Origin: Allobosea sp. CRIB-10
Lineage (GTDB): Bacteria; Pseudomonadota; Alphaproteobacteria; Rhizobiales; Beijerinckiaceae
NCBI RefSeq assembly: GCF_900112185.1
Contig: NZ_FOKP01000027.1
Location: 1 to 64,000 of the forward strand
DNA: 64,000 bases
Direction: 5' to 3'
The first letter of the stretch is position 1; each line of letters opens with the position of its first letter. This document shows positions 1 through 7,728 of this stretch, piece after piece. The position numbers and the translations under genes were made by a program. Below the pieces are notes generated by a model. The model made no database searches and was not told where the DNA came from. It saw only the letters and a list, made by a program, of their open reading frames with translations.

Positions 1-131
1 CCGTCGGCCATCGCCCGCGTCAGCGCCTGCAACAGGTCGGAACGCAACGCCGCCGCCAATGCGTTCACCGGCGGATGGTCGAGGCTCGCGACGGCGACTC
101 TGCCGCACCGTTCAAGTCGCACCGTCGTCAT
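1..131 (-). CDS. Crotonase-type N-terminus (enoyl-CoA hydratase, possibly fused to 3-hydroxyacyl-CoA dehydrogenase), partial
   Basis: Only the first 43 or so codons lie in the window; the gene runs off the left edge on the minus strand. Translation from the ATG at 131 begins MTTVRLERCGRVAVAS and continues with LDHPPVNALAAALR, the first beta-strand pair and the P-P-V-N-A-L element typical of crotonase-fold enzymes, especially the N-terminal hydratase half of FadB/FadJ-like bifunctional beta-oxidation proteins. Which of the two it is cannot be decided here. Two strong palindromes lie just upstream (152-286), so the gene is probably tightly regulated, and the nearby enoyl-CoA hydratase and IclR genes suggest a related acyl-CoA degradation function. 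Confidence 0.7.
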   Translation of the reverse strand, partial: MTTVRLERCGRVAVASLDHPPVNALAAALRSDLLQALTRAMAD

Positions 132-151
132 GGAGCTTCGGCCCTCATTAT

Positions 152-170
152 AATTCTGCAATGCAGAATT
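152..170. promoter_or_regulatory. Palindromic operator 1 (AATTCTGCA-A-TGCAGAATT)
   Basis: A 19-bp palindrome, perfect apart from its central base, lies 20 bp upstream of the minus-strand crotonase start at 131. The same core TTCTGCAATGCAGAA recurs at 260-274. Palindromes of about 15-19 bp of this kind are typical targets of IclR- or GntR-family dimers; the IclR gene at 2485-3300 is the nearest candidate, but that link is inferred. Confidence 0.6.
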
Positions 171-257
171 AGTTTTGATATGCAGTTCTTAGATTTGCTT
201 CTGCCATAAGATATACCCGCATAAAAGCAAAATATCGGGAGAACGAGCAATCGTGAT

Positions 258-286
258 AATTCTGCAATGCAGAAATAATTCTGCAT
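258..286. promoter_or_regulatory. Palindromic operator 2 plus an extra half-site
   Basis: TTCTGCAATGCAGAA at 260-274 repeats the core of operator 1 exactly, and a third half-site AATTCTGCAT follows at 277-286. The two full cores are 106 bp apart centre to centre, about ten helical turns, which would suit DNA looping or cooperative binding. The flanking DNA is unusually A+T-rich for this genome, as expected of a promoter region. Confidence 0.6.
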
Positions 287-699
287 GTTGACGTGCGGTT
301 CTGGCTCATGCGAAGGCTTGCGAGCGTCGGCGTGACATTCTCATTCCGGCGACACACAAACGGAGGCTCGGCGCCATGCTTCGAAGTGGGCTTCTGGCAA
401 TAGCTGGTGCGCGCGGCCAAACCCGCAGCAGGCCGGCTACCGTCAAGCCGCGCGGCACCTGCCGCTGCTCCTGTTGTTCGGCTTGTCGCAAGAAGCTCGT
501 GGCTGCGGCCGATCCCGCCCATCACTTCGAAGGCAAGACTTAGCCAGAGCGCGATTGCAGCAATTTCATTGCGGCTCTCTCGTTAACGACGGCGCCGAAT
601 TGTCCGCGCGCAATCTGCGAGCCTCCCCGCGACCTCGGTCGAGACCACTCCGCGATCGCATCCGCATCCGCCCCCCGTAAACTTCAGACGAGACCTCTC
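287..699. other. Gene-free intergenic stretch
   Basis: No convincing coding sequence is visible on either strand between the operator cluster and the ATG at 700. Open frames here lack recognisable domains and a good ribosome binding site. It probably holds the 5' region and promoter of the 700-3300 gene group, but no clear -35/-10 pair could be picked out. Confidence 0.4.
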
Positions 700-1656
700 A
701 TGGCCCTGCCCGCCCTGCTTTCCGACGCTCTCGCCTTGCCAGTCATCGCCTCGCCGATGTTCATTGTCTCGGGGCCGGAGCTCGTCATCCAGCAATGCCT
801 CAACGGTGTCGTCGGCTCCTTTCCGGCGCTGAACGCCCGCCCCGCGGAGCAGCTCGACCTGTGGCTGACGCGGATCAAGGCGGAGCTCGCCCAGGCGAAG
901 GCGGCCGATCCCACGCGAAAAATCGCGCCCTTCGCGGTCAACCAGATCGTCCATACCTCCAACGACCGCCTGCAGCAGGACATGGAAACCTGCGTCAAGC
1001 ATGAGGTGCCGATCATCATCACCTCGCTGCGCGCGCCGAACGAGGTGGTCAAGGCTGCCCATTCCTATGGTGGCCTCGTCTTCCACGACGTCACCACCAT
1101 CCGCCATGCACAGAAGGCGCTGGAAGCCGGCGTCGACGGGCTGATCCTAGTCTGTGCCGGCGCCGGCGGCCATGCCGGCACCTTGAGCCCCTTCGCGCTC
1201 GTCGGCGAGGTGCGCCGCTTCCATGATGGGCCGATCATCCTCTCCGGCGCGATCGCAACCGGCTCGGCGATCCTGTCCGCGCAGGCGATGGGCGCCGATC
1301 TCGCCTATATCGGCACGCGCTTCATCGCGACGAAGGAGGCCAACGCCGCGGACGCCTACAAGGACATGATCGTAGGCACGAGCGCCTCCGACATCGTCTA
1401 CACGCCCTATTTCACCGGCGTGCCCGGCAACTACCTTAAGCCGTCGATCGTCGCGCAGGGCCTGAACCCCGACGATCTGCCCCATGCCGACAAGACCAAG
1501 ATGAGCTTCGGCTCGGGCACGGCCAAGGCCTGGCGCGACATCTGGGGTTCGGGCCAGGCCGTCGGGCTGATCGACGATTGCCCGCCAGTCGCCGAGGTGA
1601 TCGCCCGCCTGACATCCGAATATGCGCAGGCCAAGGCCGCGCTCTGCGCGCGCTGA
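700..1656 (+). CDS. NAD(P)H-dependent flavin oxidoreductase / nitronate monooxygenase family protein
   Basis: A 318-residue FMN-binding TIM barrel of the 2-nitropropane dioxygenase family. Visible hallmarks are the N-terminal PVIASPMF strand, the glycine-rich CAGAGGHAG loop at residues 152-160, the phosphate-binding SGAIATG at 182-188 and GADLAYIGTRFIAT at 198-211, in family order and at normal length. Members oxidise nitronates or act as enoyl or flavin reductases in aromatic and fatty-acid pathways, so the substrate is open. The ATG has only a weak ribosome binding site. It is followed after 12 nt by an enoyl-CoA hydratase and then an IclR regulator; the trio probably works together on an acyl-CoA substrate. 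Confidence 0.85.
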   Translation: MALPALLSDALALPVIASPMFIVSGPELVIQQCLNGVVGSFPALNARPAEQLDLWLTRIKAELAQAKAADPTRKIAPFAVNQIVHTSNDRLQQDMETCVKHEVPIIITSLRAPNEVVKAAHSYGGLVFHDVTTIRHAQKALEAGVDGLILVCAGAGGHAGTLSPFALVGEVRRFHDGPIILSGAIATGSAILSAQAMGADLAYIGTRFIATKEANAADAYKDMIVGTSASDIVYTPYFTGVPGNYLKPSIVAQGLNPDDLPHADKTKMSFGSGTAKAWRDIWGSGQAVGLIDDCPPVAEVIARLTSEYAQAKAALCAR

Positions 1657-1668
1657 GGAGGACGGGCC

Positions 1669-2412
1669 ATGACCGATACGATCCTGACCACGACCCCGGC
1701 CGCCGGCGTCCGTCAGATCACGATGAACCGGCCCGAGCGCAAGAACGCGCTCGACCGGGCGAGCTATCGCGGGCTGATCGACGCGATCGCCATGGCCGAA
1801 GCGGACAACGCGATCCGCGCGATGGTGCTGACCGGCGCCGACCAATGCTTCACCTCCGGCAACGACATCGAGGACTTCGTCGCGGTGACCGATTCTGGCC
1901 CGCGTGTCGCCATGGAGTTCCTGACCGCGATCTCGACGGCGAAGAAGCCGATCGTCGCGGCGGTCGAGGGCTTCGCCGTCGGCATAGGTACGACCATGCT
2001 TCTGCATTGCGACCTCGCTTTCGCCGGCACCGGCGCGCGCTTCCGCCTGCCCTTCGTGACAATGGGCCTTTGTCCGGAAGGCGCCTCGTCCTACCTCCTG
2101 CCGCTGCTCGCCGGTTCGAAGCGTGCGTCCGAATTGCTGATGCTGGGCGAGGCCTTCGGCCCCGACATCGCGGTCGATGCCGGCCTGATCAATGCCGTGA
2201 CGCCGCAAGGCGAGGCGCTGGCAAGGGCGCTGGACAAGGCGAGCGCGCTCGCCGCCCTGCCGCCGCAATCCGTGACGCTGACGAAATCGCTCCTGAAGCG
2301 GGGCGCGACCGAGGCGATCGCCGAGACGATCGCGACCGAAAGCCGTCACTTCGGCGAGCGTCTGCTGTCGGCCGAGGCCAAGGCCGCCTTCGCCGCCTTC
2401 CTGAAGCGCTAA
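1669..2412 (+). CDS. Enoyl-CoA hydratase/isomerase family protein
   Basis: A 247-residue single-domain crotonase. The oxyanion-hole segment SGNDIEDF (residues 63-70), the [12 protein letters not shown] helix-turn (about 97-107) and [10 protein letters not shown] (about 136-145) fit the isomerase-like branch, where the catalytic acidic residue lies in the PE(G/A) motif. The start is preceded by GAGGAGG at a good distance. It sits 12 nt after the nitronate monooxygenase-like gene and is presumably cotranscribed with it. Likely role: hydration or isomerisation of an unsaturated acyl-CoA; the precise substrate cannot be read from sequence. Confidence 0.87.
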   Translation: MTDTILTTTPAAGVRQITMNRPERKNALDRASYRGLIDAIAMAEADNAIRAMVLTGADQCFTSGNDIEDFVAVTDSGPRVAMEFLTAISTAKKPIVAAVEGFAVGIGTTMLLHCDLAFAGTGARFRLPFVTMGLCPEGASSYLLPLLAGSKRASELLMLGEAFGPDIAVDAGLINAVTPQGEALARALDKASALAALPPQSVTLTKSLLKRGATEAIAETIATESRHFGERLLSAEAKAAFAAFLKR

Positions 2413-2484
2413 CGGTTCGTGATCTTGGGGCAACCCAGAGCCGTCGATGTTAAGAGGCGAACAGCCGATAGCCAGGAGGGTATC

Positions 2485-3300
2485 ATGCGTTTGCGCAAAG
2501 CGCCGGGGCCGGCCCCAACCGGCCATGCGAATGGGCCGGACGACGATCGTCATTTCGTGACCGCGCTGGCGCGAGGACTCGACGTCCTGGCCTGTTTCGG
2601 CCGAGGCGAGGGCGCGCTTGGAAACTCGGAAATCGCCGCCCGCTGCAAGCTGCCGCCATCGACCGTTTCACGCATCACCCATACGCTGACGGTTCTTGGC
2701 TATCTCCATCAGGTGCCGGGCAGAATCAGTTATCGGCGCGGCACGGCTCTGCTCGCGCTGAGTGCCAAGGCGCTCGCCGGCCTGGACATTCGCCAGCTCG
2801 CCCAGCCGGGAATGCAGGATCTGGCGACCTTCTCGCAGGCGTCGGTCGCCCTTGGCGTCCGGGATCGGCTCAGCATGCGCTACATCGGGTGCTGCCGTGC
2901 CGATGTCGCGATCGCTCTCAACATGGATACCGGGTCACGCGTACCGATCTCGCGCAGCGCCATGGGAAGGGCCTACATCGCGCTGTGCAGCAGGGACGAG
3001 CGCGAGGCGCTGATGGAGGACATTCATTCCATCGACGAAGCTGCCTGGCCGAAACTCAAGGCCGGCATCGAGCAAGCGCTGCTCGATTACGATCAGTATG
3101 GCTGCGCGCTCTCGTTCGGCGACTGGCAGCCCACGGTCAACGCGATCGCGGTCGCGTTCGATCCCGGCGGCGGGTTGCCGATCATGTCGATCAACTGCGG
3201 TGCACCGACCGTGATCCTCGAGCGAGATTTCCTATTGCAGGAGGTCAGACCGAAGCTGAGGGCCCTGGCCTCCAGCTTGACGGGCATCCTGGGATCGTAA
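2485..3300 (+). CDS. IclR family transcriptional regulator
   Basis: A 271-residue protein with an N-terminal winged helix (ALGNSEIAARCKLPPSTVSRITHTLTVLGYL) and the C-terminal effector domain typical of IclR proteins (SRSAMGRAYIAL followed by a YGCALSFGDW region). I chose the ATG at 2485 because AGGAGG lies 7-12 nt upstream; an in-frame GTG at 2419 would add 22 residues with no ribosome binding site. It follows the enoyl-CoA hydratase by 72 nt on the same strand. It is the best local candidate for binding the TTCTGCA-A-TGCAGAA palindromes at 152-286, but this is inference. Confidence 0.88.
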   Translation: MRLRKAPGPAPTGHANGPDDDRHFVTALARGLDVLACFGRGEGALGNSEIAARCKLPPSTVSRITHTLTVLGYLHQVPGRISYRRGTALLALSAKALAGLDIRQLAQPGMQDLATFSQASVALGVRDRLSMRYIGCCRADVAIALNMDTGSRVPISRSAMGRAYIALCSRDEREALMEDIHSIDEAAWPKLKAGIEQALLDYDQYGCALSFGDWQPTVNAIAVAFDPGGGLPIMSINCGAPTVILERDFLLQEVRPKLRALASSLTGILGS

Positions 3301-3448
3301 AGCGCTTCATCCCTCCGGCGTCGCGTCCGGCGCTTCGACGTAGCGTCGACTGTTTCGGCTGTTCCGAGGCCTCGCCGATCGAGCGCCTGCCGCGACCGCC
3401 CGAACCCCCGGCACGGGGCCTGCCAGGATCTCGCCTCGTTCACCCGCA

Positions 3449-4342
3449 TCAGTGAGGCCAGGACGCGGCGAACTTACGAAGATGGGCCACCAGGGCATGC
3501 ACGGCGGGCGCCGGATGCGGCGTCGGCGTCGTCAGCAAGAAAAGGCGATCTCCGGGGCCGAGCACCTCATAGTCGGGCAACAAGGTGACGAGCCGGCCCG
3601 CCGCTATCAGTTCGTCCGCCATGTAATCCGGCAGCAATCCTGCGCCCATGCCGGCGAGCAACGCCTCGCGCATGAACAGAAAGTCCTCAGCCTGCAACCG
3701 TGGCGATGTCGCCAGCACCTTCACCGCGCCACGCCGCGACAGGCGGACGGGATAGTCGCGTCCCGATGGCGGGGGAGCGACAAAGGGAAAGCGCCGCAGC
3801 CCCTCGGGGCTGGTATCGTCGAATCGTGCCGCGATCTCGGGCGTCGCGCAAAGCCGCCAGGCGATACGGCGCAATTCGCGGGCGACGACCGTATCGGGCG
3901 GTGTCGATAGGACCCTGACTGCAACATCGATGTTGTCGGCGACGAGATCGTCGATGCGGTTGCCGAAGGTCACCCGGAGCGTGATCTCCTCGTGCTCGCG
4001 CAGGAAATCGAGCAGGACGGGCGCCAGCACCAGCCGCCCGAGCCCCGTCGGCACACTGACCCGAACATGGCCTCGCGGATGCTGCCGATGCCCGGCGATC
4101 GCCGCCATTGCCGCCCCCGCATCCTCCCGCAGGCGGATCGCATGTTCGTAGGCTGTATGCCCGGCATCGGTCAGGTCGACCCGCCGGGTCGTCCGCCGCA
4201 TCAGCTGCGCGCCGATCTGCCTTTCGAGGGTCTTGAGCTGCTGGCTGACCCTGGACCGCGACAGCCCGAGTCTTCGTGCCGCCTCGCTGAGATTGGGCGT
4301 CTCAACGATCTCGGCGAAGAGCAGAAGCAGATTCAGATCCAT
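3449..4342 (-). CDS. LysR family transcriptional regulator
   Basis: A 297-residue LysR protein. The N-terminal helix-turn-helix reads LSEAARRLGLSRSRVSQQLKTLERQIGAQLMRRTTRRVDLTDAG across about residues 18-62, followed by a substrate-binding domain with the usual LRVTFGNRIDDLVADNIDVAVR region. I start it at ATG 4342 (MDLNLLLLFAEI); an upstream in-frame ATG at 4405 would add 21 residues unlike the family. It is divergent from the acyl-CoA ligase at 4458, so it probably regulates the ligase and the Bug receptor behind it. A candidate operator lies at 4387-4415. Confidence 0.88.
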   Translation of the reverse strand: MDLNLLLLFAEIVETPNLSEAARRLGLSRSRVSQQLKTLERQIGAQLMRRTTRRVDLTDAGHTAYEHAIRLREDAGAAMAAIAGHRQHPRGHVRVSVPTGLGRLVLAPVLLDFLREHEEITLRVTFGNRIDDLVADNIDVAVRVLSTPPDTVVARELRRIAWRLCATPEIAARFDDTSPEGLRRFPFVAPPPSGRDYPVRLSRRGAVKVLATSPRLQAEDFLFMREALLAGMGAGLLPDYMADELIAAGRLVTLLPDYEVLGPGDRLFLLTTPTPHPAPAVHALVAHLRKFAASWPH

Positions 4343-4386
4343 GCAATTGTCCTGTTTTCCTAAACAATGATGTCTGGAAATCTGGA

Positions 4387-4415
4387 ATTGTAGACAAGTT
4401 ATCACTGGCTACAAT
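4387..4415. promoter_or_regulatory. Candidate LysR operator in divergent promoter
   Basis: ATTGTAG at 4387-4393 and CTACAAT at 4409-4415 are perfect 7-bp inverted arms with a 15-bp spacer, inside the 115-bp gap between the divergent LysR and ligase genes. A shorter ATTGT/ACAAT pair at 4346-4368 lies nearer the regulator start. Dyads in this position are typical of LysR control and autoregulation. Confidence 0.5.
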
Positions 4416-4457
4416 CGTTTCTGGAAGCACGTTTGAGCGTCGCCTGAGGAGCCCCCC

Positions 4458-5951
4458 GTGCCGGCAGACCTGATCTTCAATACCCGCATCGTCAGAGGGC
4501 CCGAGTTGGCAGCGCGAGGAAGCCGCCTTGCCGGCGGCCTCTTCGCGCTCGGCTTGCGCGAGGGCGACGTCGTTGCTGTGCTGCTCCGCAACGATCCCGT
4601 CTACGCCGACATCATTCAGGCCTGCAGGATCGGCGGCTTCGTCTATTGTCCGATCAACTGGCACTTCGCGCCGGTCGAGATCGGCTTCCTGCTGGCCGAC
4701 AGCGGCGCGAGGGCGCTGGTCGGCCATGCCGACCTGCTTGCGGCCGCCGGGGACGCCGTTCCGCCTGGCCTGAACTGCCTGTCTGTCGGCACCGGTCCTT
4801 CGGAGGCACCAGATTACGAGGCATGGCTAAGCCGGCAAAGCGCCTATGACGGCCCGGCCGTTTCGCCGCGGGGCCACATGGCCTACACCTCAGGCACGAC
4901 CGGGCGGCCGAAAGGGGTGGTGCGCGCGGCCCCGCCACTCGCCGACATCGCCGACCATCAGCGCAACACCATGGCTGTGGTCGAGGCCGCCTTCGGCATC
5001 AGGCCGGGCGGGCGCGCTCTGATGCCCGCACCGCTCTATCACAGCGCGCCTAGCCTGTTCGCGCAGATGTCCCTGCTGGTCGGCTCGCTCCTGGTGGTGA
5101 TGCCGCGCTTTCGGGAAGAGGAATTGCTCGGGCTGATCCAGGAACACAGAATCGAGACCGTCTACCTCGTACCGACGATGTATGTGCGTCTGTTGAAGCT
5201 GCCCGTGGAGATCCGGACGCGGTACGATCTGTCGAGTCTTCGCTTCGTGGCCTCGACGGGCGCCCCCTGCGCACCCACGCTCAAGCGCGCCATGATCGAT
5301 TGGCTCGGGCCCATCGTGCACGAAACCTACGCCTCCAGCGAGGCCGGCATGGTCACCGCCATCGGAGCTGAGGAGGCCCTTCGCCGGCCTGGCAGCAGCG
5401 GGAGGCCCATCGGCGACGCCAGCATTGCGATCCTCGACTCGGACGGAAGGCCATTGCCGGCGGGTGAGATCGGTCTGATCTATGTTCGTCAGCCCGCCTA
5501 TCCGGATTTCACCTATCGTAACCAGCCCGAGGCGCGTGCCGCAATCGAGCGCGACGGCCGCATCACGCTCGGCGACATGGGTTATCTCGACCCCGACGGT
5601 CATCTTTATGTCTGCGATCGGGCATCCGACATGGTGATCTCCGGCGGCGTCAACATCTATCCGGCTGAGATCGAGCATGCGCTGGTGCGCTGTCCCGGCG
5701 TTCTCGACTGCGCCGTCTTCGGCATTCCCGATCCGGAATTCGGCGAGCAACTGCACGCGCTGGTTCAGCTGCAGCCCGGTCAGGCGCCCCAGCCCGAGAC
5801 ACTGACCGAAGCGCTGCGGCGCGAGATCGCCGGCTACAAGGTGCCGCGGCGCATCGAGTTCGTGACTCAGCTGCCTCGCGACGACAACGGCAAGATCGCC
5901 AAGAAGGCGTTGCGCGCCCCGTATTGGGACAGAAGCGGACGGCAGATCTGA
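4458..5951 (+). CDS. AMP-dependent acyl-CoA synthetase/ligase
   Basis: A 497-residue member of the ANL superfamily that would activate a carboxylic acid to its CoA thioester through an acyl-adenylate. The phosphate-binding motif YTSGTTGRPKG occupies residues 143-153. The YASSEAG adenylation motif, GDMGYLDPDGHLYVCDR hinge and SGGVNIYPAEIE follow in order, and the C-terminal DDNGKIAKKAL contains the catalytic lysine. The start is GTG with GAGGAG about 7 nt upstream. It is followed after 45 nt by a Bug receptor, suggesting that the imported carboxylate is the substrate. Related enzymes accept aromatic, cyclohexane or short-chain acids; specificity is unknown. Confidence 0.9.
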   Translation: MPADLIFNTRIVRGPELAARGSRLAGGLFALGLREGDVVAVLLRNDPVYADIIQACRIGGFVYCPINWHFAPVEIGFLLADSGARALVGHADLLAAAGDAVPPGLNCLSVGTGPSEAPDYEAWLSRQSAYDGPAVSPRGHMAYTSGTTGRPKGVVRAAPPLADIADHQRNTMAVVEAAFGIRPGGRALMPAPLYHSAPSLFAQMSLLVGSLLVVMPRFREEELLGLIQEHRIETVYLVPTMYVRLLKLPVEIRTRYDLSSLRFVASTGAPCAPTLKRAMIDWLGPIVHETYASSEAGMVTAIGAEEALRRPGSSGRPIGDASIAILDSDGRPLPAGEIGLIYVRQPAYPDFTYRNQPEARAAIERDGRITLGDMGYLDPDGHLYVCDRASDMVISGGVNIYPAEIEHALVRCPGVLDCAVFGIPDPEFGEQLHALVQLQPGQAPQPETLTEALRREIAGYKVPRRIEFVTQLPRDDNGKIAKKALRAPYWDRSGRQI

Positions 5952-5996
5952 CAAGCCAAAGCAGGCCACAACCAGAAAGAAAAGAGGGGAAACACC

Positions 5997-6977
5997 ATGA
6001 GTTTTCGGTTTGCCGTCAAAGGCGCCATCTGCGCGTCTCTGCTCGCGCTCGGCACGATCCAGGGCGTTGCGGCCGACTATCCGACGCGCCCTATCAAACT
6101 CGTCGTGCCCTATCCGGCAGGCGGCGCGACCGATCAGCTGGCGCGCAGCCTCGGCGAGACCATGAGCCGCGATCTCGGGCAGCCGATCGTCGTCGAGAAC
6201 AAGCCTGGCGCCAACACCAATCTTGGCGCCGAAACGGTCGCGCGCGCCGAGCCCGATGGCTACTCCCTGCTCATGGCGAGTGGCGCAAACCTCGTGCTCA
6301 ACCCGCTCCTCTACAAAAAGCTGGGCTACGATCCGAGGCGCGATCTACGCCCACTCGGTCTGCTGGCCGAAGTCCCGCTCGTCGTCGCCACGCATAAATC
6401 GGTACCTGTGAAATCGGTCGCCGAGCTGGTTGCCTACCTCAAGGCCAACCCCAACAAGCTGAACTTCGCATCCGTGGGCATCGGCAATCCCCTGCATCTA
6501 GCGGTCGAGCGCTTCACGGCAGCGACCGGTACGCGGATGACGCATGTGCCCTATCGTGGCAGCGCGCCAGCGCTCCAAGATCTGGTTGGCGGTCAGGTCC
6601 AGCTGATGTTTGATACGGTCAGCACGTCCCTGCCGCATGTCCAGGCCGGCGCGTTGAACGGGTTGGCTGTGACGTCGACGTCGCGGCTTGCGGCGTTGCC
6701 CGATGTGCCCACGATCGCGGAAGCAGGCTATCCCGGGCAGGAGTCGGCGGTCTGGTTCGCACTTGCGCTGCCCAAGGCGACACCTGAAGCGATCGTAGAG
6801 CGGCTTCAGCGCAGCCTTGCCGGTTTCTATACCGACACCAACCTGCGAGCGACACTCGAAAAGCAGGGTTGGACAATGCAGCGCGCGATGAGCGAGGCCG
6901 ACATCGCAGCTTTTCTCGAAGCGGACCGCAAGCGCTGGGGCGACATCATCGCGAGCAGCAACATAGCTCTAGACTGA
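5997..6977 (+). CDS. Bug-family tripartite tricarboxylate transporter (TctC-like) substrate-binding protein
   Basis: A 326-residue periplasmic receptor. The N-terminus is a standard Sec signal peptide with likely cleavage near residue 26, just before DYPTRPIKL, the conserved first strand of Bug proteins. Further family marks are VVPYPAGGATDQLAR, IVVENKPGANTNLGA and THVPYRGSAPALQDLVGGQVQ. A GAGGGG ribosome binding site precedes the ATG. No TctA or TctB membrane gene is nearby, so this is an orphan receptor, a common situation for this family. Its place after the acyl-CoA ligase suggests that it binds that enzyme's carboxylate substrate. Confidence 0.9.
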   Translation: MSFRFAVKGAICASLLALGTIQGVAADYPTRPIKLVVPYPAGGATDQLARSLGETMSRDLGQPIVVENKPGANTNLGAETVARAEPDGYSLLMASGANLVLNPLLYKKLGYDPRRDLRPLGLLAEVPLVVATHKSVPVKSVAELVAYLKANPNKLNFASVGIGNPLHLAVERFTAATGTRMTHVPYRGSAPALQDLVGGQVQLMFDTVSTSLPHVQAGALNGLAVTSTSRLAALPDVPTIAEAGYPGQESAVWFALALPKATPEAIVERLQRSLAGFYTDTNLRATLEKQGWTMQRAMSEADIAAFLEADRKRWGDIIASSNIALD

Positions 6978-7152
6978 TGACCATCGCCAGCCGCTCGTCG
7001 GAAGCATTCCTGCGCCTCGACGCTTCTCAAGGGCTTCGGCGTTCTGCATCGCTGCGATATCCGCCGTAACGCAACAAGCGCCATCTGGCAGGAACCCACT
7101 GTCAGATGAGCTCGCTCCGGTCGCCCCCGAACCTGTCGCGGGCATCGGACCG

Positions 7153-7258
7153 CTAGAGTATTTCCGCGTTTCTCCGAATCGCGAAAATACTCTAGCTTCT
7201 TGTTTTATCACATTTTCTTGACGCGAACCGGTGCCCACTTCGCTCGAAAATGCTCTAG
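7153..7258. repeat. CTAGAG-bounded interspersed intergenic repeat
   Basis: The element starts CTAGAGTATTTCCGCG (7153-7168), which pairs with CGCGAAAATACTCTAG (7180-7195) to form a 16-bp-arm hairpin with one mismatch. It ends with GAAAATGCTCTAG (7246-7258), a second inverted match to the left boundary. Between them is CACATTTTCTTGACGCGAACC and a GGTGCCCACTTCGC segment. From memory, elements bounded by CTAGAGCATTTTC and containing GAAC-CGGTGCCCACTTC are widespread between genes in Rhizobiales; only one full copy is seen in this window, and a possible edge fragment (GGAATGCTCTAG) near 9341. Confidence 0.6.
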
Positions 7259-7608
7259 AGACTGACCCAGGCGGCGCCGGCGGTGACATGCCGGATCGCC
7301 GCCTGCATGGTCACGCGATCGCCGATCTCGCCGCGCGGGTTGAGCAGCGTGCCCCCGGCGCAACCGGCCCCCATTCTGAGACGACAGCTCGCATCCACGC
7401 CGGTTGGTAAATCAAGGTTTAGACCACCCAATCCTATCTGTCGCCGGGCGCTACTCGCATTCGGCAGCCCGCGTGCATGGCTTGACAAAGCGCGAAGGAC
7501 ACGGAGCAATCCCGCCCTATGACGGTCTGCCAGGTGACGAGCAGCACGAATCCAGACATTTCCGGCCTCCAAAGAATGCTGCGGACCGTATGAATTCGTC
7601 GTAAGGCG

Positions 7609-7632
7609 TCTGGCACCGGCGTCGGTGCCAGA
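7609..7632. terminator. Perfect 10-bp inverted repeat
   Basis: TCTGGCACCG (7609-7618) pairs perfectly with CGGTGCCAGA (7623-7632) across a 4-nt loop, a strong hairpin in either strand. No T-run follows, so it is either a non-canonical terminator or a protein-binding dyad upstream of the MocR gene at 7729. Confidence 0.35.
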
Positions 7633-7684
7633 CATCAGAACGTCCCCCTTCTCCGGTGCAAGCGGGTTGATGGAAGCAGAATGA

Positions 7685-7702
7685 TCCGATAGATCTATCG
7701 GA
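7685..7702. promoter_or_regulatory. 18-bp perfect palindrome upstream of MocR gene
   Basis: TCCGATAGATCTATCGGA is fully self-complementary and ends 26 bp before the ATG at 7729. Its position over the presumed promoter or 5' leader suggests an operator, either for autoregulation by the adjacent MocR protein or for another dimeric regulator. Confidence 0.5.
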
Positions 7703-7728
7703 CCAATCGAAACATTGCTCTCGGTGCA

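Larger units (their letters stand above)
6978..7728. other. 751-bp gene-free region with repeat and palindromes
   Basis: No convincing gene is present. It holds the CTAGAG-bounded repeat (7153-7258), a 10-bp-arm inverted repeat (7609-7632) and an 18-bp palindrome (7685-7702). A minus-strand open frame of 126 codons (7255-7635) ends at a stop codon supplied by the repeat and has no recognisable domain; it may be the eroded tail of an older gene. Confidence 0.5.

Noticed and set aside
169-525. A 118-codon minus-strand open frame before the nitronate monooxygenase-like gene
   Set aside because: No domain, no ribosome binding site, unusual composition, and it covers the palindromic operators.
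7255-7635. A 126-codon minus-strand open frame in the repeat-containing gap
   Set aside because: No recognised family and the stop codon comes from the repeat. At best an eroded gene, so I left it in the gap description.
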